From Vibrio aestuarianus (GTDB lineage: Bacteria; Pseudomonadota; Gammaproteobacteria; Enterobacterales; Vibrionaceae), in contig NZ_JAAZTU010000008.1 of the NCBI RefSeq assembly GCF_012395185.1, positions 1 through 64,000 on the forward strand: DNA of 64,000 nucleotides, written 5' to 3'. Of the stretch, positions 29,450 to 40,945 are shown piece after piece (position 1 is the first letter of the stretch; each line of letters starts with the position of its first letter). A program made the translations under genes and the position numbers. Under the pieces are notes generated by a model that made no database searches, was not told where the DNA came from, and saw nothing but the letters and a program-made list of their open reading frames with translations.

Positions 29450-29499
29450 ATACCTGACTAATTTAGTCAAATAAATACTTGACCATTTTAGTCGGGTAT
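29450..29499. promoter_or_regulatory. Two IscR type-1 boxes upstream of iscR
   Basis: Box A is ACCTGAC-TAATTTA-GTCAAAT (29452-29472) and box B is ACTTGAC-CATTTTA-GTCGGGT (29477-29497), 25 bp apart. Both fit the type-1 motif bound by [2Fe-2S]-IscR and lie 45-92 bases before the iscR ATG. This is the expected autorepression region of the isc operon. Confidence 0.8.
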
Positions 29500-29541
29500 G
29501 GAAAAATACTAACCACATAATCAATGTGGATACGGTATGAT

Positions 29542-30063
29542 ATGAGACTTACATCTAAAGGAAGATATGCGGTAACAGCCATGTTAGATGTGGCTCTGCA
29601 TTCGCAGCAAACCCCAGTGCCACTGGCGGATATTTCAGAGCGCCAAGGTATTTCGCTCTCTTACCTAGAGCAGCTTTTTTCTAAATTGCGCAAAGCTGGC
29701 TTAGTGGCGAGTGTGCGTGGCCCTGGTGGTGGTTACCGCTTAGGTGCTGATGCATGCACAATTTCGATTGGTACTGTAATTGCGGCTGTGGATGAATCCG
29801 TAGATGCAACCAAATGTAATGGTAAAGGTGACTGCCAAGGTGGTACTCGCTGTCTAACCCATACATTATGGCGTGATCTAAGCTCACGCATCAGTGACTT
29901 TCTCAATAACATCTCTCTTGGTGAGTTGATGGTTGATAATGAAGTCCTACAAATTTCTGATCGCCAAGACATAGGTCTTACGATAAACCACGGGTTAACC
30001 AAGAAAAATACTAATGCCGTTACAATCGGCTCGGCACCCGTAGGTCTTAATGCTCGCTCATAG
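29542..30063 (+). CDS. iscR: Fe-S cluster regulator IscR
   Basis: This encodes 173 residues, an Rrf2-family regulator. The N-terminal winged helix begins [16 protein letters not shown] and has the recognition helix near [15 protein letters not shown]. Three cluster-binding cysteines lie in [13 protein letters not shown]. With a [2Fe-2S] cluster it represses the isc operon; without it, it regulates other targets. Two type-1 boxes precede the gene. I chose ATG 29542 rather than GTG 29524 because the family starts MRLTSKG. The C-terminal tail is about ten residues longer than in E. coli. iscS follows after 26 bases. Confidence 0.96.
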   Translation: MRLTSKGRYAVTAMLDVALHSQQTPVPLADISERQGISLSYLEQLFSKLRKAGLVASVRGPGGGYRLGADACTISIGTVIAAVDESVDATKCNGKGDCQGGTRCLTHTLWRDLSSRISDFLNNISLGELMVDNEVLQISDRQDIGLTINHGLTKKNTNAVTIGSAPVGLNARS

Positions 30064-30089
30064 CGGCGATGTTTACATTGGAGTAGAAA

Positions 30090-31304
30090 ATGAAACTGCC
30101 TATTTATTTTGACTATTCAGCTACCTGTCCTGTTGATCCTCGTGTGGCTGAAAAGATGGTTCAGTGCATGACGATGGACGGTAATTTCGGTAACCCGGCT
30201 TCTCGTTCTCACCGTTATGGCTGGCAGGCAGAAGAAGCGGTAGACACGGCGCGTGAGCAAATTGCAGATCTAATCAATGCAGATCCACGTGAAATCGTAT
30301 TTACTTCTGGCGCTACAGAATCAGATAACCTCGCAATTAAAGGTGCTGCGCACTTTTATGCTAAGCAAGGTAAGCATATCATTACATGTAAAACCGAGCA
30401 CAAAGCCGTGCTTGATCCTTGTCGCCAACTTGAGCGTGAAGGTTATGAAGTGACTTATCTTGAGCCTGAATCTAATGGTTTAATTGATCTTAAAAAGTTA
30501 GAAGCAGCACTACGTGATGATACGGTTCTTGTTTCGATCATGCACGTGAACAACGAAATTGGTGTTATCCAAGATATTTCTGCAATCGGCGAATTGTGTC
30601 GTGAGCGCAAAGTTATTTTCCACGTTGATGCCGCACAATCGGCAGGTAAGGTGCCTCTTGATGTGCAAGAAATGAAAGTTGATCTGATCTCTTTCTCTGC
30701 ACATAAGATATATGGCCCGAAAGGTATTGGTGCACTTTACGTTCGTCGTAAACCTCGTATTCGTCTTGAGGCGCAAATGCACGGTGGCGGTCATGAACGA
30801 GGTTTCCGTTCAGGTACACTTCCGACTCACCAAATTGTCGGTATGGGTGAAGCGTTCCGCATTGCAAAACTAGAGATGCAAAACGATTTCGCACACGCCA
30901 AAGCACTGCGTGACCGTTTACTTGCTGGAGTCCAAGATATGGAAGCCGTTACAGTAAATGGTGATCTAGAGCAACGAGTTCCGCACAACCTAAACGTGAG
31001 TTTTGCTTTCGTTGAAGGTGAATCGTTGCTGATGTCTTTAAAAGACCTTGCCGTATCATCGGGCAGTGCTTGTACATCAGCAAGCTTGGAGCCTTCGTAT
31101 GTACTGCGTGCTCTGGGGCTCAACGATGAATTAGCACATAGCTCAGTGCGTTTCTCGTTTGGTCGTTTCACGACAGAAGAAGAAATTGACTACGCGGTTG
31201 AGCAAATCCGTGTAGCCGTTAGTAAATTACGCGACATGTCTCCTCTATGGGATATGTATAAAGAGGGAGTTGATCTGAACACCGTTGAGTGGGCACATCA
31301 CTAG
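30090..31304 (+). CDS. iscS: Cysteine desulfurase IscS
   Basis: This encodes 404 residues, the PLP enzyme that takes sulfur from cysteine for Fe-S clusters, thiolated tRNA and other products. The N-terminus [15 protein letters not shown], the HVNNEIGV region and the PLP Lys in [12 protein letters not shown] are as expected. The active-site Cys lies in the mobile loop [20 protein letters not shown]. The length equals E. coli IscS. It is second in iscRSUA-hscBA-fdx-iscX. Confidence 0.98.
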   Translation: MKLPIYFDYSATCPVDPRVAEKMVQCMTMDGNFGNPASRSHRYGWQAEEAVDTAREQIADLINADPREIVFTSGATESDNLAIKGAAHFYAKQGKHIITCKTEHKAVLDPCRQLEREGYEVTYLEPESNGLIDLKKLEAALRDDTVLVSIMHVNNEIGVIQDISAIGELCRERKVIFHVDAAQSAGKVPLDVQEMKVDLISFSAHKIYGPKGIGALYVRRKPRIRLEAQMHGGGHERGFRSGTLPTHQIVGMGEAFRIAKLEMQNDFAHAKALRDRLLAGVQDMEAVTVNGDLEQRVPHNLNVSFAFVEGESLLMSLKDLAVSSGSACTSASLEPSYVLRALGLNDELAHSSVRFSFGRFTTEEEIDYAVEQIRVAVSKLRDMSPLWDMYKEGVDLNTVEWAHH

Positions 31305-31359
31305 TTATTCATAAAGAACTAGTTATTCCCAAGGAAATAGAGGATTAGAGGAAACTATC

Positions 31360-31743
31360 ATGGCATACAGCGAAAAAGTAATTGATCACTACGAAAACCC
31401 ACGCAATGTAGGTTCTTTTGATAAAGAAGATCCATCAATTGGTAGTGGTATGGTTGGCGCGCCCGCTTGTGGTGACGTAATGAAACTGCAAATTAAAGTC
31501 ACACCAGAAGGCATCATTGAAGATGCGAAGTTTAAAACTTATGGTTGTGGTAGCGCTATTGCTTCAAGCTCATTAGTAACTGAATGGGTAAAAGGTAAAA
31601 GCATTGATGAAGCAGCTGCAATTAAGAACTCTGAAATTGCTGAAGAACTTGAACTTCCACCCGTTAAAGTTCACTGCTCAATTTTGGCAGAAGATGCTAT
31701 CAAAGCAGCCGTTGCTGACTATAAAAAGAAACACCAACAATAA
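31360..31743 (+). CDS. iscU: Fe-S cluster scaffold IscU
   Basis: This encodes 127 residues, the scaffold on which IscS-derived sulfur and iron are assembled. The three conserved cysteines are in GAPACGDVM, KTYGCGSAIASSS and VKVHCSILAED. The HscA-recognition motif LPPVK is present directly before the last Cys. An AGAGGA ribosome site precedes the ATG, 55 bases after iscS. Confidence 0.98.
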   Translation: MAYSEKVIDHYENPRNVGSFDKEDPSIGSGMVGAPACGDVMKLQIKVTPEGIIEDAKFKTYGCGSAIASSSLVTEWVKGKSIDEAAAIKNSEIAEELELPPVKVHCSILAEDAIKAAVADYKKKHQQ

Positions 31744-31802
31744 TTTATCAGGGAGTGAACGTTCACTCCCACAATTTCAAACCAAGAATCTAGGGTTGTA
31801 GT

Positions 31803-32126
31803 ATGGCCATTACCTTAACTGAAGCAGCAGCAAATCGCGTTAGAGCATTTCTGGATAACCGAGGCAAAGGCGTTGGATTACGTCTTGGAGTGAAAACGAC
31901 CGGTTGCTCGGGTATGGCTTATGTACTGGAATTTGTTGATGAACTCAACAATGAAGATCAAGTGTTTGAAGATCATGGTGTAAAAGTCATTATCGATGCA
32001 AAAAGCCTCGTTTATCTCAGCGGCACACAGCTAGACTACGTAAAAGAAGGGCTAAACGAAGGTTTTGAATTCAACAACCCAAATGCGAAAAGTGAATGTG
32101 GTTGTGGTGAAAGCTTCAACGTGTAA
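31803..32126 (+). CDS. iscA: A-type Fe-S carrier IscA
   Basis: This encodes 107 residues, a carrier that passes Fe-S clusters to apoproteins. The three ligands appear as [10 protein letters not shown] and the C-terminal CGCGESF. The N-terminus [17 protein letters not shown] is typical. It lies 59 bases after iscU. Confidence 0.97.
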   Translation: MAITLTEAAANRVRAFLDNRGKGVGLRLGVKTTGCSGMAYVLEFVDELNNEDQVFEDHGVKVIIDAKSLVYLSGTQLDYVKEGLNEGFEFNNPNAKSECGCGESFNV

Positions 32127-32198
32127 TGGTTAGCTTTCGGATAGCTAGGCTCATCATTGATAACGAGCCTAGTACCGAGCACTAGGAGCGATGTGTTA

Positions 32199-32714
32199 AT
32201 GAACTACTTTGAATTATTTGGGCTACCAAGTCAGTTTGCGCTGGATGGTAGCCTTCTTTCTTCCCAGTTTCTGGCTTTGCAAAAGCGCTTCCATCCGGAT
32301 AACTTTGCAACTGCTTCAGAACGAGACCGCTTACTTGCTGTGCAAAAAGCCTCTCAAATCAATGATGCTTATCAAGTATTAAAAGCTCCCATAACTCGCG
32401 CGGAATATCTGCTGGCAGAAAATGGTATCGAGCTACGGGGTGAGCACCAAACCCTGCAAGATCCGATGTTCTTAATGGAACAAATGGAATTGCGTGAAGA
32501 GTTGGAAGATATCGCTTCGCATCCTGAAGCAGAAAGTGCTTTATTCGATTTTGAAAGCAAAGTAAGCAAGATGTATAAACAACATCTTACTTTAGTTGAG
32601 CAACAGCTGAATGAAAACCAGTGGAGCACTGCTGCTGATACGGTTCGTAAGCTGAAATTTATTGCCAAACTAAAACATGAAATAGAACGAGTCGAAGAAC
32701 GTTTACTCGGCTAA
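32199..32714 (+). CDS. hscB: Co-chaperone HscB
   Basis: This encodes 171 residues, the J-type co-chaperone that brings IscU to HscA. The J domain has FELFGLPSQF and the HPD motif in KRFHPDNFATA. A helical IscU-binding domain follows. The start is ATG 32199, 10 bases after AGGAG; an in-frame ATG 42 bases upstream would give an atypical N-terminus. The length equals E. coli HscB. hscA follows after 21 bases. Confidence 0.97.
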   Translation: MNYFELFGLPSQFALDGSLLSSQFLALQKRFHPDNFATASERDRLLAVQKASQINDAYQVLKAPITRAEYLLAENGIELRGEHQTLQDPMFLMEQMELREELEDIASHPEAESALFDFESKVSKMYKQHLTLVEQQLNENQWSTAADTVRKLKFIAKLKHEIERVEERLLG

Positions 32715-32735
32715 TTCCGTAATAAGGACCAATCA

Positions 32736-34589
32736 ATGGCATTACTTCAAATTGCAGAACCAGGTCAAAGCTCCGCGCCGCATCAGCATAAACTCGCGGC
32801 AGGTATTGACCTTGGTACGACTAACTCATTAGTCGCTTCCGTTCGAAGCGGTGATGCGACAACGCTTGTTGATGAGCAAGGCCGTAGTATTCTGCCTTCA
32901 GTTGTGCATTACACGGCAGAAACAAGTTTGGTTGGCGATGCTGCCAGAGAAAAAGCACAACGTGATCCTGCTAACACCATTATTTCTGTGAAGCGTTTGA
33001 TTGGACGCTCATTGACTGATATTCAAGCGCGCTACCCAACCTTACCTTATCACTTTAAAGCCAGTGACAATGGTTTACCTATTTTGCAAACGGCGCAGGG
33101 TGATAAAAATCCGATTCAAGTATCGGCTGATATTCTAAAGTCATTGGCTAAACGTGCTGAGCAATCACTAGGTGGTGAGCTGGCTGGCGTGGTCATCACT
33201 GTACCGGCTTATTTTGATGATGCGCAGCGTGCAGGAACCAAAGATGCGGCTAATCTTGCTGGTCTGCATGTGCTTCGTTTGCTCAATGAACCGACGGCAG
33301 CTGCCATTGCTTACGGTTTAGACTCCGCTCAAGAAGGCGTTATCGCTGTTTACGATTTAGGTGGTGGCACATTTGACATCTCTATTTTACGACTGTCTAA
33401 AGGCGTATTTGAGGTACTGGCAACTGGCGGAGATTCTGCATTAGGTGGTGATGATTTTGACCATTTAATTGCTGAACATTTACAAGCGCAAATCGGCTTG
33501 CCTTCACCATTAAGTGCAGAGCAAAACCGCACGTTACTGGATGCGGCTACCGCGGCCAAAATAGCGTTGTCGGATACAACCAGTGTTGATGTTTCGGTAT
33601 TAGGCTGGGACGGGCATTTTACGCGTGAAGAGTTTAATCAACTGATCACACCACTGGTTAAGAAAACATTATTGTCGTGCCGTCGTACTTTGAAAGATGC
33701 TGAAATTGATGCCGATGAAGTGCTAGAAGTGGTGATGGTTGGTGGATCAACTCGTACGCCTTTAGTTCGTGATTTAGTCGGTGAATTTTTTGGTCGTACA
33801 CCACTGACCAGCATTAACCCTGATGAAGTCGTGGCGATTGGTGCGGCTATTCAAGCGGATATTTTGGTAGGTAACAAGCCTGACTCTGAAATGCTGCTGC
33901 TTGATGTTATCCCGCTTTCACTGGGTATCGAAACCATGGGTGGATTGGTCGAGAAAATCATTCCACGCAACACTACGATTCCAGTCGCAAGAGCTCAAGA
34001 ATTCACTACTTTTAAAGATGGCCAAACGGCGATGACTATTCATACCGTGCAAGGTGAGCGTGAGATGGTCGATGACTGCCGTTCATTAGCGCGTTTTTCT
34101 TTAAAAGGTATTCCACCGATGACCGCGGGTGCTGCTCATATTCGTGTCACTTATCAAGTTGATGCTGATGGTTTGCTATCCGTCACAGCAATGGAAAAGA
34201 GCACTGGTGTTCAGTCTGAAATTCAAGTTAAGCCTTCTTATGGTTTGAGTGATAACGAAGTGGCGGACATGCTTAAAGACTCAATGGCGTTTGCTGAAAA
34301 AGACATGCAAGCTCGTGTACTAGCAGAGCAAAGAGTTGAAGCTGACCGCGTTATTGAAGGGCTTATTTCAGCGATGCATGCTGATGGCGATGAGCTTCTT
34401 ACAGAAAGTGAAAAACAGCAATTACTTGGTGCGATTGAAGCGTTAATTGCACTACGCAATGGTGAAAGTGCCGATGCCATTGAGCAAGGTATTAAAGATA
34501 CAGACAAAGCTAGCCAAGATTTTGCTGCACGTCGAATGGATAAGTCGATTCGCTCGGCATTGGCTGGCCAGTCTGTGGACGATATTTAA
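32736..34589 (+). CDS. hscA: Fe-S biogenesis chaperone HscA
   Basis: This encodes 617 residues, a specialised Hsp70 that uses ATP to drive cluster release from IscU. The ATPase domain has [35 protein letters not shown] and [12 protein letters not shown]. The substrate-binding domain starts near 390 ([13 protein letters not shown]) and ends in a helical lid. The gene order hscB-hscA-fdx is the conserved one. fdx starts 12 bases after its stop. Confidence 0.98.
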   Translation: MALLQIAEPGQSSAPHQHKLAAGIDLGTTNSLVASVRSGDATTLVDEQGRSILPSVVHYTAETSLVGDAAREKAQRDPANTIISVKRLIGRSLTDIQARYPTLPYHFKASDNGLPILQTAQGDKNPIQVSADILKSLAKRAEQSLGGELAGVVITVPAYFDDAQRAGTKDAANLAGLHVLRLLNEPTAAAIAYGLDSAQEGVIAVYDLGGGTFDISILRLSKGVFEVLATGGDSALGGDDFDHLIAEHLQAQIGLPSPLSAEQNRTLLDAATAAKIALSDTTSVDVSVLGWDGHFTREEFNQLITPLVKKTLLSCRRTLKDAEIDADEVLEVVMVGGSTRTPLVRDLVGEFFGRTPLTSINPDEVVAIGAAIQADILVGNKPDSEMLLLDVIPLSLGIETMGGLVEKIIPRNTTIPVARAQEFTTFKDGQTAMTIHTVQGEREMVDDCRSLARFSLKGIPPMTAGAAHIRVTYQVDADGLLSVTAMEKSTGVQSEIQVKPSYGLSDNEVADMLKDSMAFAEKDMQARVLAEQRVEADRVIEGLISAMHADGDELLTESEKQQLLGAIEALIALRNGESADAIEQGIKDTDKASQDFAARRMDKSIRSALAGQSVDDI

Positions 34590-34600
34590 AGAGAAAAATT

Positions 34601-34939
34601 ATGCCTAAGATTATTGTTTTACCTCATGAAGATCTTTGCCCTGAAGGTGCCGTGCTTGAAGCAAAAACAGGCGAAACCGTGCTTGATGTCGCTTTGAAAA
34701 ATGGAATCGCTATTGAGCACGCCTGTGAAAAGTCATGCGCTTGTACAACTTGTCACGTCATCATCCGTGAAGGGTTTGATTCACTGAATGAAAGTGATGA
34801 ACTGGAAGATGACATGCTTGATAAAGCATGGGGTCTAGAGCCAGAATCTCGCCTTGGATGCCAAGCTCGAGTCTGTAGTGAAGATTTAGTGGTCGAAATT
34901 CCCAAGTACACGCTAAACCTCGCTTCTGAAGATCACTAG
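34601..34939 (+). CDS. fdx: [2Fe-2S] ferredoxin of the ISC system
   Basis: This encodes 112 residues, an adrenodoxin-type ferredoxin that supplies electrons for cluster assembly. Ligand cysteines are in CEKSCACTTCHVI and the later RLGCQARV. The acidic interaction stretch ESDELEDDMLDKA is typical of the family. It lies 12 bases after hscA and ends in an acidic tail. Confidence 0.97.
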   Translation: MPKIIVLPHEDLCPEGAVLEAKTGETVLDVALKNGIAIEHACEKSCACTTCHVIIREGFDSLNESDELEDDMLDKAWGLEPESRLGCQARVCSEDLVVEIPKYTLNLASEDH

Positions 34940-34996
34940 TAAGCGCGGCGTGGGCAATCCGCTTACGCCAGTGTTTGATTAAATAAGGGCAATAAG

Positions 34997-35191
34997 ATGA
35001 AATGGACAGATTCTCGCGATATTGCGATTGAGCTATGTGATTTGTATCCAGATGTCGATCCTAAAAATGTACGTTTTACCGACTTACATCAATGGGTAAT
35101 GGAACTGGATGAATTTGATGATGAACCGAACCGTTCTAACGAAAAAATCTTAGAAGCCATCATCTTATGTTGGATGGAAGAAATCGACTAA
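34997..35191 (+). CDS. iscX: Fe-S assembly protein IscX
   Basis: This encodes 64 residues, a small acidic protein that binds IscS and iron and modulates the ISC machinery. The sequence [20 protein letters not shown] and the ending WMEEID are diagnostic. It lies 57 bases after fdx and closes the operon, with a strong terminator downstream. Confidence 0.96.
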   Translation: MKWTDSRDIAIELCDLYPDVDPKNVRFTDLHQWVMELDEFDDEPNRSNEKILEAIILCWMEEID

Positions 35192-35261
35192 TGTTTGTTT
35201 AATCCCATCGCTAACGCTATGGTAATTTGGTAAAACATCACCGAGTTAACAATTCTTGCTA

Positions 35262-35291
35262 AAAAAAGCGGACCTTATGGTCCGTTTTTTT
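35262..35291 (+). terminator. isc operon terminator
   Basis: CGGACC and GGTCCG form a stem with a TTAT loop followed by seven T residues. It separates iscX from pepB. Confidence 0.9.
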
Positions 35292-35386
35292 ATCAACTTG
35301 ACATTTTAACCCTACAAAATGCTAACATCCTCTCGTTATTTAATCGTAATGGCACAGGTAAGGCCATATCCAGGCAAGGAGAAACC

Positions 35387-36682
35387 ATGTCTACAAAGAT
35401 GTCTGTATTTATTAGCCAAGAAGCTGCCCAGCCTCAGTGGGGAGACAAGGCGATTTTGTCATTTTCAGAAAATGGCGTAACTATTCATGTAATCGAAGGT
35501 TTGCACGATGTCGCAACTGTTCAGCGTGCAGCACGTAAGTTGGATTCGCAAGGCATCAGAGCCATCAGTTTACAAGGTGAGGGCTGGGATCTCGAAAGCA
35601 TTTGGGCATTCCATCAAGGCTACCGTGAAGCGAAAAAACTTAACACATTAGAGTGGCAACCACTGGCTGAGCAAGAGCAAGCAGAGCTGGAGTATCGCAT
35701 CAAAGCGACTGAATGGACGCGTGATATCATCAACAAAAGTGCTGAAGAAGTAGCACCTCGTCAGTTAGCGACGATGGCCGCTGAATTTATCAAGTCACTG
35801 GCACCGGACCATGTCAGCTACCGTATTGTGAAAGATAAAGATCTTCTTACTGAAGGGTGGGAAGGGATTTATGCTGTCGGGCGCGGCTCTGAGCGTACTT
35901 CGGCAATGCTGCAGTTGGATTACAACCCAACGGGCAAGGAAGATGCCCCAGTATTTGCTTGTCTAGTGGGCAAAGGAATTACTTTTGATTCTGGCGGCTA
36001 TAGCCTCAAGCCATCAAATTTCATGACATCCATGAAGGCGGATATGGGCGGGGCTGGTACTATTACCGGCGGCCTAGGTCTGGCGATCATGCGTGGTTTC
36101 AATAAGCGAGTGAAGTTGATCCTTTGCTGTGCGGAAAACATGGTGTCAGGTCGTGCACTAAAACTGGGTGATATTATCACTTATAAAAATGGTACTAGCG
36201 TTGAAATTATGAACACCGACGCGGAAGGCCGTTTAGTGCTTGCTGATGGCTTGATGTTCGCCGATGCACAAAAACCAGAGCTGATTATCGATTGTGCGAC
36301 ACTAACGGGCGCAGCGAAAAATGCGTTGGGTAATGATTACCACGCGCTACTGAGCTTTGATGACGAGTTAGCACATCAAGCACTTACTGCGGCAAGTCAG
36401 GAAAAAGAGGGGCTATGGCCACTACCTTTGGCTGATTTCCACCGCAGCATGCTACCTTCCAGTTTTGCCGATCTTTCTAATATCAGCTCTGGTGATTATT
36501 CACCAGGCGCAAGTACAGCGGCCGCTTTCCTTTCTTACTTTGTTGAAGATTATAAGAAAGGCTGGTTGCACTTTGATTGTGCGGGTACTTACCGCAAATC
36601 ATCAAGTGACAAGTGGGCGGCAGGCGCTACGGGAATGGGCGTACGCACGCTAGCTCGTATCTTAACTGACCAAGCCAAATAA
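35387..36682 (+). CDS. pepB: Aminopeptidase B (leucyl aminopeptidase family)
   Basis: This encodes 431 residues, an M17 metallo-aminopeptidase that cleaves N-terminal residues from peptides in the cytosol. The metal and catalytic motifs are [26 protein letters not shown] and the hallmark [14 protein letters not shown]. The N-terminal domain (about 1-150) is the divergent PepB type. The position after iscX is the same as in E. coli. An AAGGAG ribosome site is present. A GC-rich hairpin without a T run follows the stop. Confidence 0.95.
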   Translation: MSTKMSVFISQEAAQPQWGDKAILSFSENGVTIHVIEGLHDVATVQRAARKLDSQGIRAISLQGEGWDLESIWAFHQGYREAKKLNTLEWQPLAEQEQAELEYRIKATEWTRDIINKSAEEVAPRQLATMAAEFIKSLAPDHVSYRIVKDKDLLTEGWEGIYAVGRGSERTSAMLQLDYNPTGKEDAPVFACLVGKGITFDSGGYSLKPSNFMTSMKADMGGAGTITGGLGLAIMRGFNKRVKLILCCAENMVSGRALKLGDIITYKNGTSVEIMNTDAEGRLVLADGLMFADAQKPELIIDCATLTGAAKNALGNDYHALLSFDDELAHQALTAASQEKEGLWPLPLADFHRSMLPSSFADLSNISSGDYSPGASTAAAFLSYFVEDYKKGWLHFDCAGTYRKSSSDKWAAGATGMGVRTLARILTDQAK

Positions 36683-36689
36683 TTTTGAG

Positions 36690-36710
36690 GCGGCCAAGTA
36701 TGTTGGCCGC
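36690..36710 (+). terminator. Hairpin after pepB
   Basis: GCGGCCAA and TTGGCCGC form a perfect 8-bp stem with a 5-nt loop, 7 bases after the pepB stop. It lacks a T run, so it may only partly terminate, or may protect the pepB mRNA 3' end. Confidence 0.5.
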
Positions 36711-36749
36711 TAATTATAACTAAAAAAACAAAAGTAGAAGGACAACCTT

Positions 36750-37175
36750 ATGGCTCTAGAAAGAACCTTTTCTATCATTAAGCCCGATGCAGTAGAACGT
36801 AACTTGATTGGTGAAATTTATCACCGTATTGAGAAAGCGGATTTGCGTATTGTTGCCGCAAAAATGTTGCATTTGAATCAAGAGCAAGCCGGTGGCTTTT
36901 ATGCTGAACATGAAGGCAAAGCCTTCTTCGCTGATCTGACCAAATTCATGACTTCAGGACCGATTATGGTTCAAGTTCTTGAAGGGGAGAATGCCATCGC
37001 TCGTTACCGTGAGCTGATGGGTAAAACCAACCCAGAAGAGGCCGCTTGCGGCACTATTCGTGCTGATTACGCATTAAGTATGCGTTATAACTCTGTACAC
37101 GGAAGTGACAGCCCTGAGTCAGCAGCGCGCGAAATTGCTTTTTTCTTTCCTGAATCAGAAATCTGCCCTCGCTAA
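36750..37175 (+). CDS. ndk: Nucleoside diphosphate kinase
   Basis: This encodes 141 residues, the enzyme that balances nucleoside triphosphates through a phospho-His intermediate. The motif [12 protein letters not shown] contains the catalytic His. The N-terminus [15 protein letters not shown] and the [10 protein letters not shown] ending are typical. It has an AGAAGGA ribosome site and its own terminator. Confidence 0.98.
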   Translation: MALERTFSIIKPDAVERNLIGEIYHRIEKADLRIVAAKMLHLNQEQAGGFYAEHEGKAFFADLTKFMTSGPIMVQVLEGENAIARYRELMGKTNPEEAACGTIRADYALSMRYNSVHGSDSPESAAREIAFFFPESEICPR

Positions 37176-37206
37176 TCTTGCTTGTCATGCATTTAAATAG
37201 AACATC

Positions 37207-37239
37207 ATCCGCAGTATCCCTACGTACTGCGGATTTTTT
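37207..37239 (+). terminator. ndk terminator
   Basis: ATCCGCAGTA and TACTGCGGAT form a perfect 10-bp stem, and a six-T run starts at the stem's last base. Confidence 0.9.
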
Positions 37240-37401
37240 GTTTTTACAGCGTTGGCATTGAGCCGATAAAATTCATCCCTCAATTTTACTGGTGAGATAT
37301 TATGGCCTTAAGAAACTCGTGGTTTTAGTCCCCTTGTTGTAGATGTCTAAAGGCTGTACAATTCGCGCCCTTAATTATTGTTTCCATCTCTGTGAGGCTA
37401 C

Positions 37402-38523
37402 ATGGCTACTGAAAAAGTCAATCTACTCGATTTTGATCGCAAGGGGCTGCGTCATTTTTTTGCTGAGGAACTTGGTGAAAAAGCATTCCGTGCTGATCAA
37501 GTAATGAAGTGGATCTACCATTTTGGTTGTGATGACTTCGAGAGCATGACAAACATCAATAAGAAGTTGCGTGAAAAGCTACAGCAAAAATGTGAAATTC
37601 GCGCTCCTATCGTATCTGAAGCACAGCACTCTTCTGATGGCACTATCAAGTGGGCAATGCGTGTTGGCGATCAAGATGTTGAAACGGTATATATTCCCGA
37701 TGAAGATCGCGCGACACTGTGCGTTTCATCTCAGGTGGGCTGCGCATTAGAATGTAAATTCTGCTCAACCGCTCAACAAGGTTTCAATCGTAATTTAAAA
37801 GTGTCAGAGATCATTGGCCAAGTTTGGCGTGCTGCACGTGAAATCGGTTTGGAAAAAGAAACTGGCCGTCGTCCTATCACTAACGTTGTCATGATGGGAA
37901 TGGGTGAGCCATTACTCAACATGAAAAACTTGATCCCAGCGTTAGAAATTATGCTGGATGATCTCGGTTTTGGGTTATCAAAACGCCGCGTAACGGTATC
38001 GACGTCTGGTGTGGTTTCTGGCTTAGATCAAATGACGGGGCAAATTGATGTCGCCTTAGCCATTTCTTTGCATGCGCCAAACGATAAGCTGCGTAGTGAA
38101 ATCATGCCGATCAATGATCGTTGGGATATTCAAGATTTCTTAGCATCGGTACGCCGTTATATTGCCTCTTCCAATGCAAACCGTGGAAAAGTGACCGTAG
38201 AATACGTTTTACTCGATCATGTCAACGACGACATGGATCACGCCCATGAACTGGCTCAATTAATGAAAGGCACGCCGTGCAAGATTAACCTGATCCCGTT
38301 TAATCCATACCCTGGCTCACCATATAAAAAACCAAGCAACTCACGCATTGACCGCTTCCAAAAAACATTAATGCAGTACGAGCATACGGTAACAATACGT
38401 AAGACTCGCGGTGATGATATTGATGCAGCATGCGGGCAGCTAGTGGGAGACGTGATTGACCGTACTAAGCGAACAAAAATCAAGCAAATGCACGGTGATG
38501 TGATTGCTGTCAAAGCGCTTTAA
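37402..38523 (+). CDS. rlmN: Dual-specificity RNA methyltransferase RlmN
   Basis: This encodes 373 residues, a radical SAM enzyme that methylates C2 of A2503 in 23S rRNA and A37 in some tRNAs. The [4Fe-4S] motif is [11 protein letters not shown]. The two mechanistic cysteines lie in [11 protein letters not shown] and near the C-terminus in [10 protein letters not shown]. It depends on Fe-S assembly by the isc genes upstream. In Pseudomonas pilF follows rlmN; here rodZ comes next after a gap of about 317 bp. Confidence 0.97.
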   Translation: MATEKVNLLDFDRKGLRHFFAEELGEKAFRADQVMKWIYHFGCDDFESMTNINKKLREKLQQKCEIRAPIVSEAQHSSDGTIKWAMRVGDQDVETVYIPDEDRATLCVSSQVGCALECKFCSTAQQGFNRNLKVSEIIGQVWRAAREIGLEKETGRRPITNVVMMGMGEPLLNMKNLIPALEIMLDDLGFGLSKRRVTVSTSGVVSGLDQMTGQIDVALAISLHAPNDKLRSEIMPINDRWDIQDFLASVRRYIASSNANRGKVTVEYVLLDHVNDDMDHAHELAQLMKGTPCKINLIPFNPYPGSPYKKPSNSRIDRFQKTLMQYEHTVTIRKTRGDDIDAACGQLVGDVIDRTKRTKIKQMHGDVIAVKAL

Positions 38524-38536
38524 ATAACACCCTAAG

Positions 38537-38570
38537 CAAAGCTAGAGATTTCTCTGGCTTTGTTCATTTT
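38537..38570 (+). terminator. Probable rlmN terminator
   Basis: CAAAGCTAGAG and CTCTGGCTTTG (one G-U) enclose an ATTT loop, with a T-rich tract a few bases after. Confidence 0.6.
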
Positions 38571-38590
38571 TACCATTTGAAATGATTTAA

Positions 38591-38628
38591 CCTCATTTTG
38601 AGGTCAATTTAATGAAAAATCTTGACCT
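38591..38628 (+). promoter_or_regulatory. Overlapping alternative hairpins upstream of rodZ
   Basis: CCTCA-TTT-TGAGG (38591-38603) shares its AGG with a second possible stem, AGGTCAA (38601-38607) with TTGACCT (38622-38628). The two are mutually exclusive. The rest of 38629-38840 is AT-rich with no ORF and probably contains the rodZ promoter. Confidence 0.3.
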
Positions 38629-38840
38629 GTCAGTAATTTCTTTCCCAAAGCGATGTTGTTTAACATCAAATATCCATTAGAATTGTTCATCAAGCTAAAG
38701 CTATTTCTAAAATCGCCTGCATAAATTAATGCAAAGTTTTTACACCGCTGGAATGCGCCTAATTCGTTGCTACTAAAAAACAAGTAAAAAAGTGATGATT
38801 GTGCCGTTCAAGCCATAACATAATGAGATGTAAAAAGCGG

Positions 38841-39788
38841 ATGAGTACTGAACAAGAACAAGTTACCGTAGAGAATCACACCGTAAAACCAGGCACTTTA
38901 TTGAAGGCAAAACGCGAAGCGTTGGGCTTAACTCAAAAACAAGTGGCTGATCGATTACGTTTACGTCTTTCGATTATTCAAAATTTAGAAGAAAACCATT
39001 TTCCAGATGGTCAGGTTGCGACCTTTACTCGCGGTTATTTGCGCTCGTACGCTAAAGCAGTTGGAATCAAAGAGTCAGAAATATTGGCTGCTTTCGAAGA
39101 TAGTTATCCAGCCATTCCTCGCGAACAACCAATGCAAAGTTTCTCAAAGAAGACTAAGCGAGAGAAACACGATAGCCGTATCATGACCCTCACTTGGGGG
39201 ATTTTTGCAATTTTGATCGGCATATCATCACTATGGTGGTGGCAAAACCAACAACAGGAAACGGAACTTTTAGAACACAATGAGCCTATTGTTTCTGTTC
39301 TTGATCAAGATATGGCATCTGTTCCTGTCGAGCGTGTCACTGATGATCAGTTCACTACAGCTTCTGAATTAGTGTCAGAAACTGACAGCAATGAAGAGGT
39401 GGCGTCAGATCCGCAAGTGGACATTCAAACTGCTGAGCTGATCCCGTCATCTGAAGAAGATATTGTTGAACCAGAGCCTAATGTAGTGGAAGCGCAAGCA
39501 GAGCCAATTTCAGCCAGCAACCCAGAAAATACCAGTCAAGTGGATACTGGCTTTTCTCCTCTTTCTTTATCATTTAATGCTGATTGCTGGATTCAAATAA
39601 AAGACGCATCCGGTAAAACCTTGTCGACTGGCATTAAAAAAGCAGGACAGACAGTAACATTAGCGGGCGAAGCACCACTGCAGATTATTTTGGGTGCCCC
39701 TGAGAGCGTTTCAATGACATTTGCGAGTGAACCTGTCGACCTTTCTGGGTATACTTCCGGCAAAGTCGCTAGATTCACCTTACCTTAG
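38841..39788 (+). CDS. rodZ: Cell shape protein RodZ
   Basis: This encodes 315 residues with the RodZ layout. A cytoplasmic helix-turn-helix domain (about 15-85, [19 protein letters not shown]) contacts MreB. A membrane helix follows at ~115-137 ([19 protein letters not shown]). Next come an acidic, Ser/Pro/Glu-rich periplasmic linker and a C-terminal beta domain (about 235-315, [17 protein letters not shown]). I chose ATG 38841 (MSTEQEQ); the longer in-frame form from 38799 adds a Cys-rich stretch with no parallel. ispG follows after 8 bases. Confidence 0.93.
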   Translation: MSTEQEQVTVENHTVKPGTLLKAKREALGLTQKQVADRLRLRLSIIQNLEENHFPDGQVATFTRGYLRSYAKAVGIKESEILAAFEDSYPAIPREQPMQSFSKKTKREKHDSRIMTLTWGIFAILIGISSLWWWQNQQQETELLEHNEPIVSVLDQDMASVPVERVTDDQFTTASELVSETDSNEEVASDPQVDIQTAELIPSSEEDIVEPEPNVVEAQAEPISASNPENTSQVDTGFSPLSLSFNADCWIQIKDASGKTLSTGIKKAGQTVTLAGEAPLQIILGAPESVSMTFASEPVDLSGYTSGKVARFTLP

Positions 39789-39796
39789 AAAATACT

Positions 39797-40921
39797 ATGC
39801 AATACGAGTCTCCAATTAAGCGTCGTGCTTCGACGCGCATTTATGTCGGTAATGTGCCTATCGGTGATGGCGCACCTATTGCCGTACAATCGATGACCAA
39901 TACCCGCACCACAGACGTGGCGGCGACGGTCGCGCAAATTAAAGCGTTAGAAAATGTAGGCGCTGATATCGTAAGAGTATCTGTGCCAACGATGGATGCT
40001 GCTGAAGCATTTAAATTGATCAAACAGCAGGTGAATGTGCCATTAGTAGCAGACATTCACTTTGACTATCGTATCGCTTTGAAAGTGGCGGAGTACGGTG
40101 TTGATTGTTTGCGTATCAACCCAGGTAATATTGGCAACGAAGAGCGTATTCGCTCGGTTGTCGATTGCGCTCGTGATTATGATATTCCGATCCGTATTGG
40201 TGTGAATGGTGGCTCTTTAGAAAAAGATATCCAGATGAAATACGGTGAACCAACGCCGGCGGCGTTGGTTGAGTCAGCTATGCGCCACGTTGATATCTTA
40301 GATCGCCTCAATTTTGACCAGTTTAAGGTTAGTGTAAAAGCATCTGACGTCTTTTTAGCCGTTGATTCTTATCGATTGTTAGCACAAAAAATTGATCAAC
40401 CACTGCACTTAGGTATTACCGAGGCCGGTGGCGCGCGAGCAGGTTCGGTAAAATCGGCGGTTGGTTTAGGTATGCTGCTTGCGGAAGGTATCGGTGATAC
40501 GCTGCGTATTTCTCTGGCAGCAAATCCGGTTGAAGAGATCAAAGTCGGTTTCGATATTTTGAAATCGCTGCGTATCCGTTCTCGTGGCATTAACTTTATT
40601 GCTTGTCCTAGCTGCTCTCGTCAAGAATTTGATGTGATTTCCACCGTGAACGCACTTGAGCAACGTTTAGAAGATATTATTACACCAATGGATGTTTCTA
40701 TTATCGGTTGCGTTGTGAATGGACCTGGTGAGGCGGAAGTTTCCCATTTAGGTTTGGCGGGAAGTAATAAGAAAAGCGCCTTCTATGAAGATGGTGTACG
40801 CCAGAAAGAACGTTTTGATAATGACGATCTCGTTAATCAATTAGAAGCTAAGATTCGTGCTAAAGCGTCCATTCTTGATGAAAAGAATCGAATCGACGTA
40901 ACTCAAATCGAACAAAATTAA
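39797..40921 (+). CDS. ispG: 4-hydroxy-3-methylbut-2-enyl diphosphate synthase IspG
   Basis: This encodes 374 residues, the [4Fe-4S] enzyme of the penultimate MEP-pathway step to isoprenoids. The cluster cysteines are in [11 protein letters not shown] and [10 protein letters not shown]. The N-terminal TIM-barrel part contains [20 protein letters not shown]. It lies between rodZ and hisS, the standard order, and depends on the upstream ISC genes for its cluster. Confidence 0.98.
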   Translation: MQYESPIKRRASTRIYVGNVPIGDGAPIAVQSMTNTRTTDVAATVAQIKALENVGADIVRVSVPTMDAAEAFKLIKQQVNVPLVADIHFDYRIALKVAEYGVDCLRINPGNIGNEERIRSVVDCARDYDIPIRIGVNGGSLEKDIQMKYGEPTPAALVESAMRHVDILDRLNFDQFKVSVKASDVFLAVDSYRLLAQKIDQPLHLGITEAGGARAGSVKSAVGLGMLLAEGIGDTLRISLAANPVEEIKVGFDILKSLRIRSRGINFIACPSCSRQEFDVISTVNALEQRLEDIITPMDVSIIGCVVNGPGEAEVSHLGLAGSNKKSAFYEDGVRQKERFDNDDLVNQLEAKIRAKASILDEKNRIDVTQIEQN

Positions 40922-40945
40922 TCTCACGACATTTCGGTAATTATT